Positions 41,901-56,900 of a DNA stretch of 64,000 nt are shown here, in pieces. Within the stretch, counting starts at the first letter, position 1, and each line of letters opens with the position of its first letter. The notes beneath the pieces are model-generated. The model saw nothing but the letters and a program-made list of their open reading frames with translations, searched no databases and was not told the origin of the DNA. Origin of the DNA: Dromaius novaehollandiae (taxonomy: Eukaryota; Chordata; Aves; Casuariiformes; Dromaiidae); the NCBI RefSeq assembly GCF_036370855.1, contig NC_088098.1, positions 199,749,773-199,813,772 of the forward strand. Reading direction: 5' to 3'. A program made the position numbers and the translations under genes.

Positions 41901-44900
41901 ATACTCCAAAAAGTCAAAGACAAACTTACTGGTCACATCGGAAGACTCTGTTTTTCCACTGTCTTCAGGTACCATCCCTGACAAGGTCAATAGCTCAGCT
42001 TCCAGAGGATTTGAGGGCACTTTTCCCCTCAGCTCTTCTATTGCTGCAAAGATTTTCTCGCTGCTGTCCAGAGTAGTGGGCAAGAAAACTGGAACTGGCA
42101 CCTATGTAAACAGGGAGGAATAGATGGTTAGAAAAGAAAAAAAACCCCAAACAAACACTGCAACAAAGCATCAACAACAATCAACACAGAAACACCAGCT
42201 ATACATCTCCCCTTTAAAAGTTAACACAGATTAAAAGCATATCATCTAAGCATGGACTAACAAAAAATTGCTGAAAGGTTAAAAGATTCAATAAAAATCG
42301 TTCAGAACAGAAGGGAAAATAGGAGAGGATCCAGGAAAAAAAAAAAGAAATATGACAAAATTTAGTGAGTCAAAGTATGATACACTGTGTAAGTGATAAC
42401 AAATCTAACTTAGAGTTATTTTCTTTCATCAGCACAAGGTTCCTTTTTTGTGCTTCTTCCTTCTGTTTATCCCACTCCGTCATCCACCTTCAAGATAGTC
42501 CTTCAATTTCCCCATTACCAGAATCAATTTTGCTGTTTAATGCATATTCATCATACAAAAGCACCACTCAAAATTGTTTCTAAAAAATTCAGTAGCAAAA
42601 GATTATCATGCTGAAAGAAAACAGATAGATCCTAAAAACGAATCAGGAAATTAAGTACCTCTGCCAGATTTCTGATTCTATTTCAATAAACATTACTGCA
42701 GCATCCTGCAAACATTTAGATGGACCAGAATGAGAACAGTCAACAACACAAAGTGGTCCCTCACAGGCATGTGGCTGGATGTCAGTTTAAAAGTAAAGCT
42801 GAAGTCTGACTTACAGGAACAGGGACTGTTGTAGGAACAGGAACATTTTGACTATACATGTTCATAGGCACCGGAACATAAACAGGAACAGGAATAGGCA
42901 CTGGAACACACTCTTTTTTCCAATCATCTTCTATTAAAAGAAAAAAGAAAAAGGCAAACACTGCCAGGTACTTAATTATATTTTACACCTGCAGTTTAGG
43001 AAAAAAAAAATCAGTATTTTTGCAATATGTTCCAAGACAGTAACAGTTAAAAGAAAAGTCTGCAATGAAAAAAGACAGGGGTTCTAGTACAATTCAGTTA
43101 CCTGTCTGACAAGATTTTGTCTGCATATGAGGTTTACAGTATGTGGCTTTTGTCATTGTCAAAGGTTTGCAAAGAACTGCCTTGTTCTTCATTTCTCTAT
43201 TAGGCGTCGGTGAAGGTGGTGGTGCTGAGCCCTACAGACAAGCAAATAAAAGAAAACTTGTTGCACCACTACTGATTTCAACCCAAACTTTCAATTTTAT
43301 ATATCAGTTGATATTTTTCAAGCATGAGATCTTGAAGAGGAAGCTCACAGCACACAGCAGCACCATTATGCTTTAGTTACAACCTATTTTGCATTTCTAG
43401 TAATGAGCTACCACTGTCAGGAATGTAACACATCTGTGTTTTGCTCTGTCTGGGCTAGCACTTCGATTAACAACATGTGCCTCAGATTTTAGTTTAAATT
43501 TAAGATACTGATTTTTGCATTCTTGTTTACATGAAAGTGCAATTTAAGCTATTGCATAACTTTAAAAGTACTTTTAGTTTTAAAAAATTTCAGTGCAAAC
43601 AACATACTACAAACTTTTGGCTCAAGGTCTGACTTTCTTGAAGTGTACTATAATCCAAAACTCCTATTTCCAAATAGAACATTATTTCTAAAACAATTTC
43701 TTCTCAGTACCTGAAGTATGAACTCTCGGCTGCCCCTGCTGGCTCCACAACACTGTCAACATATATCTGAGTACTTAACATCGCTTAACACCACCTGCCT
43801 CGAGCTGCATTCTACAATCAACAGGTAAGAAAAACTTGTTCCAAACATATTTTGTCCCCTAACACCTGCTTTAGAACCTGATTTAAGAAACAGAGACTTT
43901 CACCTGTATTTGGTCATATATAATAAAACTGGCCCCATACACCCTTTTAAATACAGAAAGTAAAGTAAAGTATTAAGAGCAGTAGAGGAATTCATGTGTT
44001 GGGCAGTACACTTCATAAAACGGAAAAAAATTGTATCACAGATAGGTTTTGTATGACCTTTAAAACACGGTGAACTGAATTAACATCCTTAAAAGCTATT
44101 AAACATAAAATACTAGATGTTTCTAACATGCTAGCTTAGCTTGTTTGTTATCTCCAGTTACCTAAGCAATCTCATTTTCTGTGTTTTTCATTAATATATA
44201 TATCATGAAAAAACTTCCATTTAAATCTAGTATTTATCTTAGAGAAGCCTAGACATATTTTCATTTAAAAAGGGAGCCATTAAATTTTTCATTGAAAAAA
44301 AGCTGTTTCTCAGATCTTCCATGTGACAGGCAAAAGAAAACTAAGTTTCATATAAAATACACTAAGATAAAGGAATTAATTATTATTGATAATACTATTT
44401 ATCATGAGCTGACAAAAACTGATTGACTCAAAATTAAGGCTGCTGCTCCACTCATGATCTCCACCCTCACAGACATCAGTCCTGCAAAAGGTTATGTTTC
44501 ACTACTCTGTCACTCGCAGTGCAGTCAATGGGACTTCAAGCACCAACTATTCTACTCTTGCGAATAATAATTTAAGATCTGAAGCCTTATTTTGGCTTTT
44601 CAAAGCTGAGATACACTTTTAAAATTGCTAATAACTCAGTGAAATTATCTTCCCTTTCTATATTCAATAAATACACCTAATCAGTCTAAATGCATAAAAA
44701 AGATACACGTACTTTTTGTATTATTTTTTAAGCAATACTTTCAAGCACTACATAAATAAAATACATGGCTGCTTATCTGTTTTCCCAGAAGACATTTGAG
44801 AAGACAAAATATGAACATAATTTTAAAAAGTAAGTTAATTTCAACTATTGATGTGATAAAGATTTAATAACCCCACAAATTCAGATTAGTATTTTTATCA

Positions 44901-47900
44901 TTCAAAAGCATTACTTTTTCTAATAGCACTCCTTTAAGCTGCCAGGATGTCATATTTATATGCTTCTAATTACATTATGCATTACATATACATACCGTTA
45001 TTTTTGTTCGGGTGGTTTGACAGCCCTGATCTAAAAATGTAAAAAGAATCTTTTTAGAAAATTAAATGTTTCCCTTTTTCAGAATCAAAGCAATTTTTGC
45101 TAAGCAATTCAGACAATGTCAAGCTAATGTTAAATTAACAGCACTGATCACTACTCTATCACAATATCATTTCAAGTGAGAAGTGACATTTCTCATTCAC
45201 AGGCACGTCACTCCTCAGGCATTGAGCCTTACGCAAATCCCAAAAGCTAAATCAAGGCCATATCCAGATGTGAATATAATCTATTTTAGAAAAGCAAATA
45301 CGAAACTGTCCAAATATGAAAGTATCCATACAAAGAAGCTATACTGATTTAATTACACTAATTTAAAAAGTGATTTATTTGAACTTTCTGTGCTGACATG
45401 CCATTTAGATCACTAAAAGCCACACAGACATGCATTCTGCCCCATTAGAAAATTTAAAGCTACCTATCGCGAACAGAGCAAAAAAGCAATGAATTACTAT
45501 TATCTAGATACTTTAATTTCCATTTTCATTTAGCACATTTCTTTGCTTCCTTTTAATTCCTAGTGCATTCCTCTGTTCTCTGGGACCAAAACACATCTGG
45601 AAGAGAAACCCTTCCGCAGAGCAAGCAATGGCAAACAGGAGCACAATGAAAGGGGAAATCACTTTCTGTCCTCATGAAGGTACAACACTAAAATTACACT
45701 TAACCTAAAAAGAAGATTTATTTTTAAAAGAGATTACAAAAGCATTTGGTTATCTGACAGTGCTTCCTCTCCTAAAAGAACAACAACATAAGAAGCTAAG
45801 ATGAAAAAAATACCATGTACCTGAATAAATGACGCCCTTAATGGTTTCAATAAAAGGGGGAAGGGAGGGGGCAGCCCCTGACCCAAACAAGTTTTTTTTT
45901 ACAACAAACAAATAATTCAAGCAGCTTTTAAGTTTTATTTAAAGGAAGTATCTTACTTGCCATTCAGCAACCATAAAGCAGCACATACCATACTGTAAGT
46001 TCTCAGGTCCTTTTTGTGTTGCCAGATTTGGTTCATTTTGTTGACAGTAGAAACGCAGCAAACAGTGCTGATCACAGAAGTGTTTCATTTCTCCGCGCCA
46101 CTGCACTTTCTCTTTGAGACTTCCTTGAGACTTACAACAGTCACATCGTGCAGCCTTAATGCAAAGGAAGATTTTTGACATTTTAAATAAGTCTTTGAAA
46201 AAAAACTTTTTAAAAAAAGATTATGTTTTTAAAAGTACTGAAAATCTTTACAGCTAAACAATTAAGTCTCACTCATGTAGGCTCTATGATATTTATACTA
46301 CCTGCTAACCCTCATATGTAGACACATTCGGCACTTTACTTTCAGCTATTTGCTGGGGGTTACTGGGGAGACAGGACCATAAGCTTTACCTAAGTCCTTA
46401 AAAATTGCTCATCTCTGCACATTCAGCAAAAGAATATGAATTTTATGCAACAATTTTAGTTAATTCCACTGAAAAATTCTGCAAAACAAGAGCAGAAAAT
46501 AACTGAGACTCCTTAATGACTCTCTTGAAGCCAGGACAAGTAGTGATTTTTCCTTCCCAAAGTTTGGGTGGGCAGGGGGGTGGGTGGTTTTTTTTAAGTC
46601 ATAACCACATCTCTAGATCAGGGCTATTCAGTGCAAATAACTCTTCTATTCTGTTACTACAGTTTGACAGCAATTTTAGGTTCAAATTATTCATTAGTTC
46701 TTCAAAACTTCTCTGAAACATAAACAACAAAAATAGCTCTGTTTCTGATCAGGATACCACAGTATCTAGTTAACACAAATCTAAAACTCAGAATTTTATT
46801 CCTCTGTATACCTGGCTATACATTTAATAACATGTTTCAACACACTACATGGAGATTTCATGAGGCATCATTAACAGAGTTTTCTACTAAGCAGTTTCCA
46901 CTGATTCAATCAGTCATGCTATAAATTATTATCTCAACACTAGTAGCCCCAGTTTCAGCAAGCAAAACGTTCTCTGCACTATTGCTCCTCTTGACACTTG
47001 CTTGCAACCTCCCTCCCAAACCAGTCTTTAAAAATAAGAAACAAAAATAAAAATTTTATGGATGCTTATGGAATCCAAAATAAGTCAACCTAATGATACA
47101 GCCAAGAGAGGGAAATTATGATAGTACGTGACATAACAGATTAATGTGTAAAACCATATACAATATTACAGGTATGTACAAGGCTCTGATGGCTGAAAAA
47201 TGGCTTAAGTGTAGTTCTCACAACATCCCAAAACCACCATCATCAGGCCAATTAGTGCAAGCAAAAAAAGCAATCAAGTGCTGAGTTCCTTCTCCGTACT
47301 TGAACAACCCGGCATCGCTCTTTGGCAACATAGGAAATTCAGCTCTCAGGCACAGTTCTCAAGTATTCAAGATGACTATACATAGATTTGAAATTAATAT
47401 TATGCACCAGCTTAAAAAAAAAAAGAAGTATTTCCTGTTAAATGAAAATATTTTGGCCCTTCTGGGAGCAAGTCAGGCTGTGGCTGCAGGACCACCTCAC
47501 ACTAAGTGCCAGATGCTATGGAAAGGGCAGGTACAGCCTCCCTGTCCCCCGGCTTTGTGCAGGTGTCAGCACTAGTGCTCATGCACCTGCATAGCATACA
47601 AGGTCAGAGACCTTACAGGGCCGCATCCCCCCATCCTTCCTCGCTTTTTGTTAAGTTTGTCAGGTTGGCTTTCAGCTGAAGCTGGTCCGCAGTCCGTTGC
47701 ACAGCGTTAGTGTCCTCAGCAGGACAAGAGAGCAAGCAAGTTGTATTCTTTGAAGCGAGCAGGGAGGAATATGGAAAGTGAGGACTGTTGCCAAAACAGC
47801 CCCAATTTTTCAGTTCAGGGAAACTGTGAATTCACACCTTCAATGTAAATGCTTCTTCCAAAGCCAACAAAATGGCTGAAATGCCAGTACAAAAACTGTA

Positions 47901-50900
47901 CCTCTGTCTAAAAGGTTTTATATGTCACCTAACATGAATCATTGAAAACAACAGGTGACTAGCATACAGAGGAGCCTACCTGCTCTGAACTGATGCACAC
48001 AGCTTGACTATCAAAGGCTCCAGTGGCTCAATTTTCTCTCTCCTTCAAAGAAAAAGGTGCTAAATCTTGTGAAATCCAGCAACTACAGCCTTCCTGCTAC
48101 TGATCTTTTCCTCTCCCTCCTGGCTCTGCTCTTTCACTTCAGCCTTTGATTAAGTAAATTCTTGTTTCTCCTAGGCTGCTACTAAGATACATAGGTGAGA
48201 AAGTTTTGGTGGTGTTCTACTCGGTGAATCAGTATCCCTTAGCAGTAGCTCCAGCTTTATCCCTAGATTCCTCTATAGGGATGCTTCAGCTTCAGTTTTC
48301 ACGTGCATTTGCTGCTAATCCTAGTATTTCCATAATCATACTTACAGTCAATGCCATACACCCTTCCCTGCATTAAAGTTTCCTCCTACCCACTCACTCT
48401 TCCCCTTACTTTACCACAAAATTACTGAAGCCAAAAGTGTGAATTCACAATTTCCTGCTTATATCTTCCTTCTCCTTTCCCTTTGTTTTTATTTAGGATA
48501 CTGGCACTATAGGTTAATAGAATCTCCAAAATCCCCACCTGCAAATCTGCTGTATCACTGTATTTCAAAGAGCCCATCTATACTCTGTGCACTCCATTTG
48601 CTCATTCATTTCTCAGGTCTGACTCCAGCATGTTCAAATTGCTAGTGCCCATCTTACACATATAAATCACCAATGTTTGTCCCAAACTATCTTTTTTTCT
48701 CAGCTTGGTTTAAAAAAAAGTTTTCAGGTGTGAGGCTTCTTACATACATTTTCAATCTTCCACACACCTGTCCCAGTGTTCTCTTATGATTTGGAGTAGC
48801 ATTAATTTGACTTTATCTTGCTGTCTATTCTGAGCTACTTTGGTTCCATCTGCAAAAAATAGGAAGCAAGATGCATTTCCAGAAGGTGACACATTGAAAG
48901 AGAGATCATCTGTTCTGAATGAGTACCCACTTGAAATTAAGATGCCTAATTATACAATGGTTTTATTTGGGCAATAGAAATTCCACCTGGTTGTCTTGCT
49001 GCCTTCATCATTCAGATTAATATTAGCTCCATTGTCTCAAATTTTGCCACGGTTGACAATCATTGTCATCTGCAGCTCACCATCGACAATTTTCTATGCC
49101 TTTGACTGCAGTTGCCCACCTTCTACTTAGTCTTAGCTGCAGACATTTGACCTTCGCTGCAAACACTGTTATCACCATACATGCTTACTCCAACCAATAA
49201 TCCACTGTAGACTTGAATCACCTTCTACATGTGCACTTCAGCTGTGGCATTTTCAACAACAGTTAATAATGTAAACTTAAAGAAACAAAGAGATTTCTGT
49301 ACTGTTACCCCAGAATCGTACACTCTTTTTCAAGGTACATTCAATGTTGTCGTATAAGTAATGTCAAATGATCAAAACTGTAACCAAACGTCATATTAAA
49401 ATTTCTCAGTCATTTTTCAGATTAACATCCGAACCATGGCCTGTAACTAAGGTTTATAGGAGGAGCTCTGAAGACCTTAGAAGCTAGCCTCTATACACCA
49501 AATTTATCTCTCTTCTGAGGAGTGAATGGACACCATACTGCAGAAATTTCCTCAAAATTTGGTGCCAACTGAGAACTTTAGCTGTCATCCACTACAGGAT
49601 GAGGACTGAACTATTCTTATACATTTCAATCCCTCATAGGTACTTCAAGGTAAGTCTGATAGACTTCTACCATTGCTACCTTTCTCTGACTCTGAGTAGA
49701 GAATTTTGGCCTTCAGGGAAGCCCTCTCATAAATACTTTTTGTTTTGTTTTCCAGATAATACTACACAAGAAAACTGTGTCCATAAAAAAAAAGTAGACA
49801 AAGAAGATGGAGACAAACACTTGTTTAATGAACACAATGCTGGTGTTAAAACATTACTAGGTTATTGCTACTTATTTCTCTTCATGTATACATTTATTGA
49901 AACTCCAGTATAACAAGGGATATTGCATAAATGAGACAAAGCTCATACATATGTAACTATTCTCTTAAGAAGCTAACAGACAAACAACAAATGAAGTACA
50001 AATTGAGGGAGGGGTGAGTATCTACTCTGTCCTCCTATATTTTGATCATTATCTATTTATGGCTAGAGAAGAGTGTTAACTAACAACTCACTACCAAATC
50101 TAAGATATTTGGGGTGACTTTTATGGGGGGAGAGGGGGAGTTATCAGCGAGGATGAAAAAAACAATTTTAGCAAAATACACAGATTTCCCAAAACCTATT
50201 ACATGTCTTCTTCATGTAATAAATCCTAAACTTTTATAACCACAGCTAAATTAGGAAAAGGCTTTAAGTAGTATTTGAAAAAAATGACAATCAACAATTC
50301 AACATCACGTAACACTAGTTTCACTTGCAAGCATAAGAATCAAAAAGTAAAAGTATCTAAAACTTCAGTGTCATCAAAAGCATTAAACCTCACTAGTTAC
50401 CAGTAAGTCTGCTTAGATTTAATTGTCTTTTCACAGCATCATGTCTAAGTTTCCTCTGCCACAGTACTAACAGCATTTCTTCAGCAGACTTAATAGGCCA
50501 ATTGAAGTTATTGCCTTATCCCAAAGGATGAGAGGGATAATCTGAAGTTAGAGTTTTCAAGTGTTTCCCAAACCTGAATCAGAGTCCAAACTTCCATGGA
50601 AGCTTAGGTATATGAAGCCAGTTTGGTACATGACCTCCCCAAACTGTATTCTTTGCTGAATCACCAAGAGATTTCTAAAGCACACCAAAGCTTTATTAGG
50701 TTCTCTATCAGAAGGCACTTTTTATGCAGGAATAAATTTCATCTCATACTCCAAGTTTTAAGGCATATTGATTAAGTATTATTGTATGAAGTAACATTTT
50801 AGTAACTTTAAGAACTTTGCAGCCAAGTTTTGTCACCTTATTTTCACATGAGACAGAAGAAATACATTCTGGTCTTCCATAGTTTTCATTCAGACATTTC

Positions 50901-53900
50901 TAATGGGTCCCTACACACATTATTCAAAATGAAGACTTCACAATATTTGGCTGTAAAACTTCTGGAACCTGCCATTCCAAAATATCAAATGTGTCTTCAG
51001 ATTCAGTTCTTTTATGGTAGGTAGATCATCTTGAATTACAGGACTTGTATCTAGCCCTCTAATATTTCAAGCTTTTTATTGCCATCCAGGCTGTGTTTAG
51101 AGTTTTGGTTAGGTGATGAATTTTGCACTGTCTTTTTTGCATTTGCATCCGCAAGTGTAGTTCTTGTTTTGATATTATCAATGTAGTTTTCCAGGATGTT
51201 CACATCAGAGGCCAAATATTTTATCCATGGCACTAATCGCAGGTTAAACCCAGTCCAATTTCACCTTTATTTCTTTCAAAAAACGAAAACAAAAAAATCT
51301 CTTAACACGAACTCTTTGCTGGTTGTGCTTCACAATGTAGTTAAACTTCCAGAGATTTAGAAACAGATGCCATCACATTTGATTTAAACTTTTATTAGAA
51401 ATCCATTTGGTCTTGCTTTTCCCTTTGGTATCCTTTCCACTGGGAAATACTGAACAACCAAAGCCTCTGCAGTTCAAACTGTGGGAGAAGGGAAAAGGCA
51501 AAAAAGGAGGCAAAAACAGGAACAAGGGAAAAAAAACCCACTCTGCTAACCTAATCTGTTGTCAGTCAACTCATGGTATCATCCAGCTGCTACTAACAGT
51601 GTTCTCAACATTCTGAATACACATTAAATAATTTTGATGGGAAAAAATACGGTATCAATTGAGGAAAAAATCAGAATTGTAACACAACAAATACATAGTA
51701 GTTTCTTGTTTTGCTGTAACTCAAGACTTCCTTGACAAATAATTTAATAAATCAGATGGTAGAAATGCTGCTCTAAGTTCTAGGAAAACTCAAATGAAGA
51801 AATTAATACATTTGCTTATTGTGTAGCAAATGCTGTGCTGAAGTAAGCCATATTTGCTGCACAGTCCTTGAGATATCCTCACATGTGCATTTTTGTCTTT
51901 TTTAACTTTGGAGCTCTTGTCAAAAATTCTGAGTTACTTGCCTTGTAGTACCAGTCCTGAAATTTTTTACAGCACTCTTCACTGCAGAAATCTCTCACTA
52001 CACCATCAAGTTCCTTAGTTGCTCCCTTTTTGCACAGCTGTGAGCAGTAATTACAAGTAACACATCTCAGTCCTAACCGTCTTGCAAAGTCTTGTTTATA
52101 TAGCAGCTTGCAGCCTGGAAACAGATTTTAAACATTAGGAACAAAGTAATTTTTACAGAGAGATATTACAGTTAAGAATTAAATACTGAAAATTAAATGA
52201 ACACAACAACAGCTAACAATTGGGGCTTCAGACAAATTCAGGTTGCATTACACACTGTATTTCTAGACATTTTTACCCGAATACCTTTCCTGCACAACTC
52301 TATGGTTTCATGTGGTGTTTCTCTCTCTCTCTCAGAACGCTATGCTTCAGTCTCAGCTTACCAAGTCCTTCAATAAATCATCAGAAAAATTACATAATTT
52401 GTTTTCCATAAAGACCCCTACAAAAGCATTGACTCAGAATTACATTGCTCAGTTAGATATCCTCAGAATGCTACAAACAATGAAAAGCAAAAGTTGCAAG
52501 CTAGGCAACACTATCCACCAAAACAATACCAATCAAGGATCAACTTACTACTATTACAACTTTCACAACAAACCACTTACACAACTCATTTAAGAGTTCC
52601 AATAGAGACAAGATGATCCAAGAACTAAAAAGCTTCTTACAAAACATAACTAGAAGAAGCAATGATCAATCCTGAGCATGATTATGCAATGATGGGGTTT
52701 ATATATGAAAACTGTATACAACTGGTATACATGAATCCTTCATTTTTTCTGTTCACATTAGTTTCTTTTTACATTAGCTATGCAGTCATAATTCCAAGGT
52801 CCCCACAATGACAGATGTACTCTTCAATAATCTGGTCCTCCCTCAAGCAGGTAAGAAAGGACAGTCTCATGAATTAAATGCATTAATAGATAAATACTGT
52901 ACCTATTACACAGGCTATTTTGAGAATGTAATATATTTAAATTACCTCAAATCTACTGCCTATTCCTTAGCTGATGTCTAAATCATATCACATACATCAC
53001 TATAATTGTTCTCATTTTATAGGAGAAAATAACAGTGTAAGATGAAGTAACTGCCTATGTTAACCATTGGAGGGACAGGATAATGCCTAGACAGACCTTT
53101 AATCTGACACAGTGCAGCCATTTTTATGATCTCCCAAGTATAATTCAATAAACCAATGGTAGCACCAAGACCAGAGCCCAAGTGCTTGCTCTGCTGGGGC
53201 ATACTATCTAGTACATACTGACTTTTGTGCTTGTGTGAGTTATGAAACTCAACAGGTAACATACCCAGCACTTTCTCTGGCATAGAGAGTATGGAAATAC
53301 TAAAATAATAATATATTCAATAATTTTAATTAACTGCCTTGTGCTGTTGTCTGTTATGGTATGGTTTGGTAGATAAGACTGACACACTAATTTTAAAATC
53401 ACTAAAAGCACAACACCACAAATAGAAGCTGCAGCAGACAGAATCTTCCCAGAGCAGAAAGTTATTTTAACTTTAATGCTACACACTTTGCTAACAGATT
53501 AAGTTTGTTAGCAGTGTCGAGAAAAAACATGTATAGAATATAGTACAAATAAGACGCTGGAGGTACTAACTGCCTTTTAAACTGTTTTTTTAAAGTTATA
53601 AGTCCTCTTCTCTGTTTCTTTAGCATCAGAATAAAGAAATTAATGACACACAAAACAGTCAGCGCAGAAGTTAAGTGCTAAACCAAGCAATCACCCTTAC
53701 AGGGCAACTAATTGGGACGTTAAATGCACTGGCGTAGAGGAAATAATAATCCTGAAGATGCCAGCGTGCAAGGTGACTGTTACTTAAAAGTACTGGTTTG
53801 GGCATTGAAAGTTTCTTACCAATATTTTTTCTGCTAGCCACATCTCTCATTATTGTATGGGGCAGACTCTTTCCACCTCTTTACAGTTCCAGAAATGGCT

Positions 53901-56900
53901 CAGCACCACAATGTCTCCTCCTCTTCAGCTTTGCCTCAGAAGAGCCATTCAGTGCTGTACCAAACTTTCAAGACTACAGATTGGTAAAAGTACCCTACTG
54001 CCGATCCTGTGAGCTATGTGCAGCTGTCTACAAAATGAATGGACAGAAGTTACATTTTTTTGGCTGCTACCCTAGAGAGAGTAAGACTGAGGACGATACT
54101 GCTGTTACATACAAAAAAATAATTAGATAAGAATTTTTCCATCCTACAGTCCAACATCTCCCACATTTCTGTGACTCATGGAAAATAGTGAGCAGTGAAA
54201 ATTAAGTAAGAAGACAAAGAAACAGTCCAAAATACAAAATTCTCCCCATGAGAGTTAATGCCTGAAAAGCATGTTATTTTTAGACCACTGACTGAAAGAC
54301 TTCTTGCTGAAGAAGGTCTCTACTGAGGTTAGAAAACCCATCTCTTATAAAAGTTCAGATGTCAATATAAAACTGATACATCCTTGAAGACTTCTATAGT
54401 GAAAGCCTGTACTCCCCTGCACCATCATGAGCAAAATTGTGCAAGAATAGGATTTGTCTGATGCTTTTTGTCTTTGTAATATATAACAATTCACCTGACC
54501 AAGGAACATTCGTTTGCTTCAAGATCTTGTCACTTTGGATAGGCATTCTGTTTTCCCCTTTTTATGAGACACACTTATTAAGTGCTTGCTACTCCATGCA
54601 TTCCTGTGTTATAACTTTTTATCACCGTCATATGATTTTTACTGGAATGCTAACGCTTTCTTCGAAGTATGGAAAAAGGTATTCACCCTTGGCAAAACAG
54701 ATTCTGAGTTCATTCAAAGTACTTGGTCTTCACAGGGTATAATGCAAATCCAGAATCAACAGAGCAGCAGCATCAACGCTAGCTAGTTTCATGGATGTAG
54801 TGGTAACCAAACAGTGTGCTTTAACTGATGGAATATTGCTGCTGAGTGATACAAAGAGCATTGGTTGCCTGGTCTTTTCAATAGCAACACCAGAATCCTG
54901 TGGATTTGGCCAGCCTAACTGCCCTAAGACCTGAGGACTTGGGGTCATGAAAATAAACACTGCCAAAGACCAACAGCTAACGACCCTATTATCTTGAACA
55001 TAAAGATATATCTAAAATCCTAAGCTCCTCGGGATTTCTGCTGTAACATCAGATATACAAGTTACAATTTGACCAGATGGACGTGTCAGCACTAAAGTGA
55101 TTCAAAGAATTGGTAATTTTCAAGAAAAATTTAAGTGCAGGTCATTTGGTTCAACCTACACAGGTCTAAGTTATACTCTTTAGCAAAATTTTAACAGAAG
55201 ACCAACCCATCAATCCACTGTCTCAGAGGAACTATTAAAATGCATTTTCAAAGTTTTTCCAACTCAAAGTTTGAACCAGATACAAAAGACGTAGCTGAGC
55301 ATCTGCTAAATCAATATATCCTGGTCTAGGCTATTAAATTCTGGTTTCCAAACAAAGCCAACCCAGAACCCTTGCAACCCTAAACTCTGATTTTGTCTAT
55401 CAGCTGGGGAGAGAAAGGATAAGTGTCTGAGCACATGCAACGGCTTACTGACAGGATGACAGACAAACAGTTCCTCCAAATGGTCGCTTCCAGTATGTTG
55501 CAGGTTCAGAGGGACTTCTCAGCAGCCCCGGAACAGCTGGTTCTAGTCCTATGGAGTTATCCGAGCCAGAACCCATACTTCACTTGGCTGTCTACAGGCT
55601 AGAGTACAAGAAGTTGCTAAAAACCTGATCCTATCCCACCTGCAGTGCTACGTGTATTACTTAAGGTCAGTGCATTCACACATCCAGAAGCTGTGAAAAA
55701 GGAATGCTGAACTAGAAACATGTCCTGGATCATCAGCCTAAGTCTTCTGTTACCACAGAAAATAATATAATTGTTCCATCCTAAAAGCAATTACGTCTTT
55801 GCCACCGAAAGGCTGTACTTAATTAGACTACCTTTCTTCTTTTCAAGCTGCATACCAGACTTGCTGTTCCCTTATCCTGTAACAACTTCAACTGCCATCC
55901 TGTAACAGCTTCACTGAGAGAAGAGTAACAACAGGCCTGTAATACCACAGATCAAATCCTGAAAGATGCAGTTCCCAAGTTCCATTCCAGCATTCGTCTG
56001 CACTCTTCTTCTGTACCCTCCACCTTGATTTGAATGCAAAACCCACCTTGAATTGATGGTACCCATCTCTTCTGTATCCTCATTACTATTATCCCCTCTG
56101 TTTCTGGCTTCAAAACAAACATCACTACCCTTAAGAAAACAGGTACAAAGCATTCAATTTCGGGTCCTACTTCAATTATTATCAGAATATACACTATCCT
56201 CTCTGTGTAACAGAGAGGCTGTGTATCCCACTTCCATCTTCACCTTTGCCTGAAGAATCTTTCATTATTTGCTTTATTATCACAAATCAGCTCAACTTTT
56301 ATACATCTTCAGTTTACCCTCATACTTTCTGAGCTTTTAAGACACTAGCTCCTTCCTTTGTCCTCCCCACCCCAACCCAGTTCCTCAGTCTCTGCTCATT
56401 CTTGCATCTTTTCAACTAGATTATTCTTTCAGGTTGATAAGAAGCATCTTCAAACACTTTCTTATTCTTGTGCTGATGACTTCAGCACCTTAAATTGTCA
56501 TCATGTCTCATCTTAAATAGCCAGTGCTGTCTTTGGATAAAAAACTGTCTCAAATCTCTTCAAACACACAATAGTGGAACCAAAACTGAAGAAAGCTAAT
56601 CTAAAGAGGACTGTTGCAATTCAATAATGTGTGGGGTTTCACTTCATATTCTTTAGCAAGCTGGAAATAAGCTCTAAATGAAATACAAAATCTGAAATTT
56701 TTACAACCTGGATTCAAATGAAAATGCAAATGATATTGCTTTAACAATACCAATGTTCTCTCTCTACAGAGGAATAGAAGATAAACATATAACCCACTCC
56801 TCAACATATCTCTATCAGATATGCCAGAAGTAACAAAAGCCAAGGTAATATGTTAAAATTTTCAAGACATGCGAGAAGATATGCATCCAACAAGCACTAA

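Noticed and set aside
53798..54130. 110-codon plus-strand frame in the ZMYM2 intron
   Set aside because: No domain recognised, no splice signals that make it an exon; opposite in direction to the relics and ZMYM2.
55911..56194. Two overlapping 80-codon minus-strand frames
   Set aside because: Two frames open over the same bases, with no continuation and no family match; left out of the relic calls.
56601..56843. 80-codon minus-strand frame between relics B and C
   Set aside because: Length ordinary for chance; composition Phe/Leu/Tyr-rich as expected from AT-rich DNA.
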